NCBI GenBank assembly: GCA_013140465.1
Contig: JABFST010000049.1
Location: 1 to 7,618 of the forward strand
Reading direction: 5' to 3'
Length of the DNA stretch: 7,618 bases
Source: Methylococcaceae bacterium
GTDB taxonomy: Bacteria > Pseudomonadota > Gammaproteobacteria > Methylococcales > Methylomonadaceae
Positions 1 to 5,471 of the stretch are shown one piece after another. Each line of letters starts with the position of its first letter. Position 1 is the first letter of the stretch. The position numbers and the translations under genes were made by a program. A model generated the notes under the pieces. It was not told the origin of the DNA, made no database searches, and saw only the letters and a program-made list of their open reading frames with translations.

Positions 1-1971
1 GCCATTGACCGTCGGTTGCTGGTTAAAACGCATCATGTCTATACGGCATTGCCAGCGTTTTTCAATTTCTGTGAATAACTCCATTGATTTAAGCGAATCT
101 GCGCCATGCGCAAATAAATCGTCATCTAAACCAATGCCCGTATCATTTAAAATGGTTTGGCACAGCGTCAGCAGTGGGTGGGTGGTGTCCGAAAGTGCCG
201 CCAAGGGCGCAGATGATGGGGCTTGCCAAACCGCAAGCGTTTCTAAGTCATTGGCTAACAAGCGATTTTTACACGCTTGGCGTTGCACTTTGCCGCTGGA
301 GGTTTTGGGTAAGCTGGCGGTTTGTAGCAACACAATTTTATGGACATCCAGTTCGTGTTGCTTGACCACGGCAGCGCGTATGGCACTGACGACTGCATTT
401 ACATCCAGATGGTTGCGCGCACTGCGCTTGATTTCATAACAAATCGCCAGCCGCTCAATGCCATCAACGTCAATGCCCACCGCGACACCCGCACCCGACT
501 CCAACGCCGGATGGCAGTGGTTGACAGTCCATTCAATATCTTGCGGGTAACGGTTTTCGCCATTGATGACCAAGGTGTCTTTAAGGCGGCCTATGATAAA
601 AACCTCGCCTTCATAGATAAAGCCCAAATCCCCCGTGCGTAAAAAAGGGCCCTGGGCAGGGTCGCCAAAATAAGCGTTAAAAGTATGTTGTGTTGCGCTG
701 GCCTGTTGCCAATAACCACTGCCGACACTGGGGTTATGCACCCATAGTTCGCCAATTTCGTGGGCCTGGCAAGGCTGCAAGGTGTCTGGGTTGATGATGT
801 GTAGGCTGTAGCCAAAACACGGTAGTCCTGAACCGACCAGTTGTTGTCCGTCAGGCTTGGGCAATACTTGCGATTTTTGTAAGGCAGCCGCATCAAAGCC
901 GACTATCACGGGGCGGTTGCGGCTACTGTGTAGGCTGATGATGAGTGTGGCTTCAGCCATGCCATAACCGGGCCAGAATACTGTAGGCCGAAAACCGTAA
1001 TCGGCAAAAGCGGCGGCAAAGGCGTTTAACACGGCGGCGTGTATCGGTTCAGCACCGACCAAGGCTTGTTGCCAATGGCTTAAATCAAGGTTTAAACAGT
1101 CTTCGGGGCGAATTTTGCGTGCGCACAACTCAAACATAAACGTTGCGCCTGCGCTTAAGGTGGCGCGGAAACGGTCTATGGCCCGTAGCCAGCGTATCGG
1201 CTGTTGCACGGCTCGGCTGGGCGGCAATAACACGCCGACACCGCCCGTGTACACGGATTGCAGACCCATCACCAAGCCAAAATCATGGTACAAGGGCATC
1301 CAATTGACACTGACACTCTGCGGCGATTGCCCGATGATACTTTTAAAAATCTGCAATTGCGCCATTAAGTTGCCATGCGTAATCATTGCCCCGCGTGGCT
1401 CGGTGGTTGAGCCGGAGGTATATTGCAAATAGGCCAGCTCGTTAGGGGCTAAGGGCTTAGGATCTACATAAACCGAGGCATCGGCAATAGGTAATGTTTC
1501 GATATTTAGGCAACGCGCGTCCGCCAGTGCGCCTTGGTATTGCCTCATGCGCAATTGGCTTGCCGCTTGTTCGTCAAACAACACGACCGCCGCCCCAGAA
1601 TCTGACAAATGCGCTTCAATGCGTTTAATAGTGCGCTCACTGCTAGGTGTCAGCGAAGGGACGGCAATAATCCGCGCACGGAAACACGCCAGTAAGGCAA
1701 TTAAAAATTCCGCCTCACTCTCTAAGCATAAGACCGCCCGCTCGCCTGGGCTAACCTGCTGCAACAATTGTTGCGACAAGGTGGTGACGCGCTCCCACAG
1801 CGCGGCATAAGTGATCTCGGCACTGATGTTTTCGCCATCCGCCAAATAAACGTAAGCCCGTTGTTGGGCTTGCTGTTGCGCCCACGCGTGTAGGGTGTCC
1901 AATAAGTTGGGGCCATAATCTGCGTCGGCTTGGTTTGCAAGGGGAGTGGTGGGCATAGTGGGTGTAGTCAT
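1..1971 (-). CDS. Fatty acyl-AMP ligase fused to acyl carrier protein (partial, continues past left edge)
   Basis: This gene encodes a fatty acyl-AMP ligase (FAAL), which activates a fatty acid with ATP and passes it to a carrier-protein phosphopantetheine, not to CoA. My translation of the complement from the ATG at 1969-1971 gives 657 codons without a stop and leaves the window open. Adenylation motifs appear in order: YTSGSTTEPRG (184-194), WMPLYHDFG (224-232), GAEP (306-309), YGMAEATL (336-343), RTGDLG (445-450), GRLKD (461-465), YPQDIE (475-480) and SSGK, with the presumed catalytic Lys561. The LQYTSGST, PLYHD and YPQDIE forms are typical of FAALs rather than acyl-CoA synthetases. From about residue 598 there is an acyl carrier domain with GADSL, Ser626 being the likely phosphopantetheine site. 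Oddities are Arg for the usual Lys in the P-loop (EPRG) and NGEN where FAALs usually have RGRN. It is the last visible gene of the operon, 20 nt after sulfotransferase B. No clear Shine-Dalgarno precedes the ATG; an in-frame ATG at 1954-1956 is the alternative. FAAL-ACP units often load polyketide or peptide synthases, so such a module or an acyltransferase may follow to the left (inference). Confidence 0.93.
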   Translation of the reverse strand, partial: MTTPTMPTTPLANQADADYGPNLLDTLHAWAQQQAQQRAYVYLADGENISAEITYAALWERVTTLSQQLLQQVSPGERAVLCLESEAEFLIALLACFRARIIAVPSLTPSSERTIKRIEAHLSDSGAAVVLFDEQAASQLRMRQYQGALADARCLNIETLPIADASVYVDPKPLAPNELAYLQYTSGSTTEPRGAMITHGNLMAQLQIFKSIIGQSPQSVSVNWMPLYHDFGLVMGLQSVYTGGVGVLLPPSRAVQQPIRWLRAIDRFRATLSAGATFMFELCARKIRPEDCLNLDLSHWQQALVGAEPIHAAVLNAFAAAFADYGFRPTVFWPGYGMAEATLIISLHSSRNRPVIVGFDAAALQKSQVLPKPDGQQLVGSGLPCFGYSLHIINPDTLQPCQAHEIGELWVHNPSVGSGYWQQASATQHTFNAYFGDPAQGPFLRTGDLGFIYEGEVFIIGRLKDTLVINGENRYPQDIEWTVNHCHPALESGAGVAVGIDVDGIERLAICYEIKRSARNHLDVNAVVSAIRAAVVKQHELDVHKIVLLQTASLPKTSSGKVQRQACKNRLLANDLETLAVWQAPSSAPLAALSDTTHPLLTLCQTILNDTGIGLDDDLFAHGADSLKSMELFTEIEKRWQCRIDMMRFNQQPTVNG

Positions 1972-1991
1972 AGTGGCTAAAAGGGTTGGCC

Positions 1992-2879
1992 TCAATTCCC
2001 TGCGGTCAGTTGTTGGATGTGCTGCTTCAACAAAAAGATTTCCTCGTTTTTTTTGCGGATCATGGTCAGTGCAATGTGGTTGGACTTTGCTAATTTCGTG
2101 CGCAGTCCGGCAAGCTGTTGATCCGCGTCTTCGGCTATAGTGGGGCTGGATTGCCAAGAGTCGGTGGCATAAGCATAGCGGGTAAAGTCTTCTGCATAAA
2201 ATTGTTGTACCCAAGACGCGGTTTCTTCGTCATACAAGGCTTGCCAATCGATAGGCAGCGATTCGTTGGTTGTGTGCGTGTGCAGCAAGTCGGCGGCAGG
2301 GGTGTTGATATGCAATGCCGACAGCACGGGTTGTAAGGTATTCGCCAATGCCTCGGTGCGCACAATAAAGTGATAGTCTACCAAGTTGGGCATCAACAAT
2401 TGCGCCATAGGCCGCCAGTGCAAATCACACAGTTGAGGCGATTGGGTGTTTACCAACCACTCTATAAAGCGTTTAAACGGCGGCGGTGTGGTCGCGGGTA
2501 GCCCGGCCCATTCGGAAATGTGTTGTTGCAATAGCAAATAGGCAGGGGCTTTTTGGTTGATTTTATTGGCCCATGCCGAAGCGACACGCGAATAAGGGTT
2601 TCTGACCACAGCAAAGCGGGTATAGCGCGGATCTTGCAACAACGTGGCGCAATCTGCATCAGGGTAGTTGGTCAAGCTGGCTATGCCAGTTGCCACCCTA
2701 AAATGCACATCGGGCAGTCCCAGCATTCGCGTAGGGATTGCTAGGTTTTCAAGGGCATACAACATACCTTTGATGGTGCTGCACGCGGCTTTCGGCGCGG
2801 CAACATAAATAAAAGGATAGCGTTTGCCCACAAAACTTAAGTAATCGAGTTGGGCTAAAGTGGGGGCATCGTAAGACAT
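1992..2879 (-). CDS. Sulfotransferase B, carbohydrate-type (Sulfotransfer_2-like) with C-terminal coiled coil
   Basis: A 295-aa predicted PAPS-dependent sulfotransferase that would transfer sulfate to a hydroxyl, most likely on a sugar. Two PAPS-binding signatures are visible. The 5'-phosphosulfate loop is YVAAPKAACSTIK (25-37), close to the PKxACT form of carbohydrate sulfotransferases. The 3'-phosphate loop is VVRNPYSRVASAWANKI (91-107), with Arg93 and Ser101 at the expected places. The region after about residue 255 is charged, with leucine and isoleucine at heptad-like spacing, and resembles a short coiled coil that the catalytic fold does not need. The ATG is supported by AAGGA six bases upstream. 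It lies 15 nt after the GT2-like gene and 20 nt before the acyl-AMP ligase, so cotranscription is likely. No signal peptide or membrane segment is seen, which fits a cytoplasmic enzyme. Codons 275-278 contain an A8 run that makes a slippery heptamer, described separately. The acceptor substrate cannot be predicted. Confidence 0.85.
   Translation of the reverse strand: MSYDAPTLAQLDYLSFVGKRYPFIYVAAPKAACSTIKGMLYALENLAIPTRMLGLPDVHFRVATGIASLTNYPDADCATLLQDPRYTRFAVVRNPYSRVASAWANKINQKAPAYLLLQQHISEWAGLPATTPPPFKRFIEWLVNTQSPQLCDLHWRPMAQLLMPNLVDYHFIVRTEALANTLQPVLSALHINTPAADLLHTHTTNESLPIDWQALYDEETASWVQQFYAEDFTRYAYATDSWQSSPTIAEDADQQLAGLRTKLAKSNHIALTMIRKKNEEIFLLKQHIQQLTAGN
2010..2054 (-). promoter_or_regulatory. 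Candidate programmed -1 frameshift site linking sulfotransferase B to the acyl-AMP ligase
   Basis: On the minus strand, eight consecutive A (2054-2047) followed by C give codons AAA AAA AAC in the sulfotransferase frame, which contains the heptamer A_AAA_AAC in the phase needed for tandem -1 slippage. Twelve bases after it, TTGTTG (2033-2028) and CAACAA (2015-2010) form a perfect but weak 6-bp inverted repeat with a 12-nt loop. After a -1 shift the frame reads 25 sense codons, crosses the normal stop at 1992-1994 and the gap, and enters the acyl-AMP ligase at its own ATG in frame. The layout is read directly from the sequence. Use in the cell is inference, and transcriptional slippage on the A8 run would be an alternative route. 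No strong upstream Shine-Dalgarno-like stimulator was seen. Confidence 0.3.
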
Positions 2880-2885
2880 GGCGTA

Positions 2886-2890
2886 TCCTT
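2886..2890 (-). promoter_or_regulatory. Ribosome binding site of sulfotransferase B
   Basis: AAGGA on the minus strand lies six bases before the ATG at 2877-2879. It is the clearest Shine-Dalgarno match in the minus-strand operon and fixes this start. Confidence 0.6.
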
Positions 2891-2894
2891 GTGC

Positions 2895-3743
2895 TTATGG
2901 CTGGCGGTAAAGCTGGCGCAAATAATCGCGTAGCTGCAAATCAGCCACATAACGTCCGCTGTCAATTAAGTTAGCCAGCGTTGGGGTGTCTGGAATTTGC
3001 TGTAGATAAAAGTCTTGTAATCGGCCTTCGTTATACTGTTCGTAAAGGTAACGCCAAGTATGGCCGATGGCCTTGTCCAACACCGTGTTGCGGGCGTAGG
3101 CCGCACCGCCTAGGCGAATTTTGTTGGCAAATTGCGCATAAGAACGTGCCGGATAATGGCAAATCACCAATTCACCCGCAGGGGCGGCTAAGTTTTCGCT
3201 AGTGAGTGAGACCGTGTGGTTGCCTTGCCCGACGTGAATGTCGGCGTGGGCGCGGTGGCACACTTTAGGCGGCAGCGGTCGTCCCAGTGCGTTTTCTGAT
3301 GCGGTATCCTTAAAGATAAGGCGTTCATAGAATGGACGCAGGTCAGATTCGTCGGCAGCGATCACCGGATAATTATGGCGGGGTACGGTGACAGCTTGGA
3401 CATGGTCAGGTAAACGCGTAAAATAGGATTTTAAACTGTTGTCGGCTAACGGCCACCAAAATTCATCGGCATCGTTGTTGATGACCCAATCGGCGCCATG
3501 CTCGGTCGCGGCGATGCGTGCCATGCGCGTGACCCATTCGTGTTGGGAATAATCATCACGCGTTTCGGTTATGACTTGCACAACACCTTGCCGTTGGTAA
3601 TCGGCTAAAATGTCAGGGGTGTTGTCCGCTGACAAATTGTCTGTGACTATAATAAAGTCCACGCCTTGGCTGAGGTGGTAGTCGATATTGGCGGCAAGTA
3701 TGTCTTGCTCATCGCGCACCAGCAGCGTCATTATCAATTTCAT
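2895..3743 (-). CDS. GT2-like glycosyltransferase (Glyco_tranf_2_4 type)
   Basis: A 282-aa predicted glycosyltransferase with a GT-A fold. The N-terminus MKLIMTLLVRDE begins the first strand. DNLSADNTPDIL (35-46) matches the nucleotide-binding segment seen as DNxSxDxT in family 2 relatives. DWVINNDADEF (84-94) carries the DxD metal and nucleotide-sugar motif (Asp90, Asp92) followed by an acidic residue, as usual in this group. Further on, HRAHADIHVG (162-171) and HYPARSYAQFANKI (195-208) resemble conserved C-terminal blocks of the same proteins. I chose the ATG at 3741-3743. The reading frame is open to another ATG at 3861-3863, but those extra 40 codons lie over the end of sulfotransferase A and do not resemble the family. 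A weak GGA lies five bases upstream of the chosen ATG. It stands between two sulfotransferase genes with gaps of 13 and 15 nt, so it probably builds the saccharide they modify. Donor and acceptor sugars are unknown. Confidence 0.82.
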   Translation of the reverse strand: MKLIMTLLVRDEQDILAANIDYHLSQGVDFIIVTDNLSADNTPDILADYQRQGVVQVITETRDDYSQHEWVTRMARIAATEHGADWVINNDADEFWWPLADNSLKSYFTRLPDHVQAVTVPRHNYPVIAADESDLRPFYERLIFKDTASENALGRPLPPKVCHRAHADIHVGQGNHTVSLTSENLAAPAGELVICHYPARSYAQFANKIRLGGAAYARNTVLDKAIGHTWRYLYEQYNEGRLQDFYLQQIPDTPTLANLIDSGRYVADLQLRDYLRQLYRQP

Positions 3744-3756
3744 GGTGGTCCAGGAT

Positions 3757-4401
3757 TTAAAACGTGTAGCCAAACGCCGCAATGTCGGCGTGGTATTTTT
3801 GGGCGATGCTTGCCCGCGTGGCATCGTCGTAATAACGGCGGTAATCCAAATGCGAGGAGGCATTTTTATGGGGCAGAGCCAAGCTTACGCCCAGCTGTTG
3901 GCTGAGGCGGTCAAAATCTGCGGCAAAGTTTTCAAAACGCCCGATAAAGTCCACGGCAGGGTGTCCGTCTGGCGTGAGGATAAACTCGTGTTGTGGGCGC
4001 AGATGCACATGTGGAAAATCCAGCGTGGCCTGTACAAATTCGGCAAAACTTAAGTGGCTAAGCTCTAACCCGCAAAGTCTGGCGTGTTCCAGTAAATCAC
4101 AGTCGGTGTTGGCATACACGGACACCATTTTTTCCCACGGATTGCGCACCCAACTAAACGATACATAGTCTGCACGCTGTGCTTCTGGGATCAGCGAACA
4201 CAGCTCAAACCAGCTCAGGTGCTGCAAGAAATGGGTAGGCCAGTGCCGGGCCAGCAGTTCGGGAGACTGTATTTTGCCAAAACAGGCATCGGTGTTTTCT
4301 ATTTTCCAGTCGTGGAACATGTCCAGCGCCGATTCTATGCTGGTGCCGCCTGTTTTGGGAATGTGTACAAATACGCAACGGTGGGTGTGGGAGATAGGCA
4401 T
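3757..4401 (-). CDS. Sulfotransferase A (Sulfotransfer_2 family)
   Basis: A 214-aa predicted sulfotransferase using PAPS. The N-terminal FVHIPKTGGTSIE (11-23) is the 5'-phosphosulfate binding loop in the PKTGGTS form typical of bacterial and animal heparan-type members. FSWVRNPWEKMVSVYAN (82-98) is the 3'-phosphate loop, with Arg86 and Ser94. The C-terminal run from LPHKNAS to DIAAFGYTF, with its YRRYYD segment, is also a common ending of this family, so the protein appears complete despite its small size. The P-loop differs from that of sulfotransferase B (PKTGGTS against PKAACST), so the two are not recent duplicates and probably act on different acceptor positions (inference). Its ATG follows the stop of the upstream glycosyltransferase after one base (TAACATG), which points to translational coupling. 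No signal peptide is seen. Confidence 0.88.
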   Translation of the reverse strand: MPISHTHRCVFVHIPKTGGTSIESALDMFHDWKIENTDACFGKIQSPELLARHWPTHFLQHLSWFELCSLIPEAQRADYVSFSWVRNPWEKMVSVYANTDCDLLEHARLCGLELSHLSFAEFVQATLDFPHVHLRPQHEFILTPDGHPAVDFIGRFENFAADFDRLSQQLGVSLALPHKNASSHLDYRRYYDDATRASIAQKYHADIAAFGYTF

Positions 4402-4402
4402 G

Positions 4403-5233
4403 TTATTTCATCCAAGGCACGCGGTGCCCGTTCCAATGCAACACACACGCGTCCGGTTCATCGGCGATTAACTGGTCAACCACCTCAGGCTGCCAGTCAT
4501 ATTGCTGGTGAACCACTTTGCTGTGGCGCACACACAGGTTCCAGCGGGTGTCTGGCAGCACGCGGTGTTCGCTGCCGGTATTTTGGATGGCCCAAATCAG
4601 CGCACCTTGGTCATGCCAAGAGATCGCTTGGCGCACTGACAAATCGTGTTGCGCGGTGCGGATAGGGTGCATATACGCGTCCAACACCGCTTGGTCGCGC
4701 AGCAAGTCCCAACCCGAAACACCGCCGTTTGCCGTCGGCACTGCCGGGTCGAAAGCACGCGCAATCGGCAATAACGCATAAAGTTCGGGTTTGTTGGCGG
4801 TGCATTCGGGGGCATTGTTTTCTAGCGTAAATACTGGGCCGTCTTCAAGCATTGCGAACAACTGCTCTAGGTTCCGTAAAACAACCAAATCGCTGTCCAT
4901 CCAGAATACCCGTTGGTAAGGGCTGGCGGCGATCAAGAACGGGCATATCCACAAAGGCCAAACCCGTTTGCCGGGTTTTTGCAACGGCGTGTCATGTTCA
5001 AAAGCGGATTTTAGGCCGCGCATTTCCGCCGAGTCTGGCAGCGGCACAATGGCGAGGTTCGGATAGTGCAGCGCGGCATGGTGTTTTTGTGCTGCGCTTA
5101 AGCCAATGTCAAAACAAGTGATGGGGACAGGGAAACTCTTTTGCACAGATATATATAAGGTTTCCAGCCCCGGATAATAATTTTCGTCAGCAAGCGTGAC
5201 GATGCCTAAGCGAGGTGAGTGTGGTTGGGGCAT
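4403..5233 (-). CDS. GT8-like glycosyltransferase, first gene of the minus-strand operon
   Basis: A 276-aa predicted nucleotide-sugar-dependent glycosyltransferase with features of the GT8 group. LGIVTLADENYYPGLETL (9-26) fits the first Rossmann strand and helix. RVFWMDSDLVVLRNLEQLF (108-126) holds the DxD motif (Asp113, Asp115) in the usual context of a strand followed by 'the sugar is led by' type hydrophobics. NGGVSGWDLL (169-178) matches the NxGV block. WHDQGAL (206-212) matches the later DQ block. The C-terminal HWNGHRVPW (266-274) parallels the HxxGxxKPW ending of GT8 enzymes, which supplies a further metal-binding histidine. The protein looks complete and cytoplasmic. It is the promoter-proximal gene of the operon, and its stop is one base from the next ATG. 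The start at 5231-5233 has only a weak GGAA-like Shine-Dalgarno. It could belong to a neighbouring uncharacterised GT-A family, and its sugar specificity cannot be read. Confidence 0.75.
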   Translation of the reverse strand: MPQPHSPRLGIVTLADENYYPGLETLYISVQKSFPVPITCFDIGLSAAQKHHAALHYPNLAIVPLPDSAEMRGLKSAFEHDTPLQKPGKRVWPLWICPFLIAASPYQRVFWMDSDLVVLRNLEQLFAMLEDGPVFTLENNAPECTANKPELYALLPIARAFDPAVPTANGGVSGWDLLRDQAVLDAYMHPIRTAQHDLSVRQAISWHDQGALIWAIQNTGSEHRVLPDTRWNLCVRHSKVVHQQYDWQPEVVDQLIADEPDACVLHWNGHRVPWMK

Positions 5234-5282
5234 GGGGATTCCGAAGTAAGATCGCGCAATCGGTCTGGCAAAGTGCGGCTAT

Positions 5283-5310
5283 GGTATAGGAAATCGCCGC
5301 CAGTAAGCAA
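5283..5310 (-). promoter_or_regulatory. Candidate sigma-70 promoter of the minus-strand operon
   Basis: Read on the minus strand, TTGCTT (5310-5305) and TATACC (5288-5283) stand 16 bases apart, with 3 of 6 and 4 of 6 matches to the -35 and -10 consensus. Transcription would start near 5275 and leave a leader of roughly 40 nt before the GT8-like ATG. The matches are modest, so this is a candidate only. Confidence 0.35.
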
Positions 5311-5337
5311 CATTCGTGCTAAATTCACCTAGCGAAA

Positions 5338-5386
5338 TTGCCCTTGGCAAGATAAAGCCAATTCAGCCCGTTGTTGGCAAGCTAAC
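5338..5386. repeat. Repeated TTGGCAAG elements with overlapping inverted repeats (possible operator)
   Basis: TTGGCAAG occurs at 5344-5351 and again at 5374-5381, exactly 30 bp apart, about three helical turns. The first copy lies in two overlapping inverted repeats: TTGCC-CTT-GGCAA (5338-5350) and TTGGC-N8-GCCAA (5344-5361). The second copy lies in GTTGGC-AA-GCTAAC (5373-5386), which has one mismatch. A shorter TGGCAA recurs at 5266-5271. This arrangement resembles paired binding sites for a dimeric regulator placed between the two divergent genes. The regulator is unknown and the repeats are short enough to be partly chance. Confidence 0.35.
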
Positions 5387-5471
5387 CATGACATCTATCT
5401 GTAATACATGGCATCATTCATGCTTAATTTTTATTTAAGACTTTAACACCCCTCAGACCAAGTGAAGTGCC

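Larger units (their letters stand above)
5234..5471. other. Divergent intergenic control region
   Basis: These 238 bp separate the start codons of the GT8-like gene (minus) and the ATP-grasp gene (plus). No open frame of interest and no terminator-like GC hairpin with a T run was found. The plus-strand side is AT-rich from about 5416 to 5448 and contains CTTAA and TTAAG arms separated by 7 nt (5423-5439). I could not find a convincing -35/-10 pair for the plus-strand gene, whose own Shine-Dalgarno is weak (GAAG eight bases or fewer before the ATG). Confidence 0.7.

Noticed and set aside
5..642. Open frames on the plus strand at 5-439 and 340-642
   Set aside because: They lie opposite the acyl-AMP ligase, whose conserved motifs cover this stretch on the minus strand. 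Their translations show no family features.
1115..1810. Open frames on the plus strand at 1115-1432 and 1547-1810
   Set aside because: They are antisense to the ligase P-loop and N-terminal region, have no ribosome binding site and no recognisable protein features.
1..1971. Acyl-CoA synthetase or NRPS adenylation domain instead of a FAAL
   Set aside because: The QYTSGST, PLYHD and YPQDIE motif set and the fused carrier without a condensation domain fit FAALs better, although absence of CoA use cannot be proved from sequence alone.
3744..3863. N-terminal extension of the GT2-like gene by 40 codons to an ATG at 3863
   Set aside because: It would overlap sulfotransferase A by about 107 nt, the extra residues do not resemble the family, and the ATG at 3743 starts directly with the expected first strand and has a short normal spacing to the preceding stop.
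3688..4665. Plus-strand open frames of 121 and 148 codons opposite sulfotransferase A and the GT8-like gene
   Set aside because: The minus-strand genes carry clear PAPS-loop and DxD motifs. The antisense frames are cysteine- and arginine-rich and look like shadows.
5371..5407. Sigma-70 promoter for the ATP-grasp gene using TTGGCA or TTGTTG with TGTAAT or TAATAC
   Set aside because: The best -10-like hexamer, TGTAAT (5400-5405), is 20 or more bases from any TTG-type -35, so no acceptable spacing was found.
5411..5439. Terminator in the intergenic region
   Set aside because: The small inverted repeats here (GCAT/ATGC, CTTAA/TTAAG) are short and AT-rich, lack a GC stem followed by a T run, and lie between two divergent starts where no terminator is needed.
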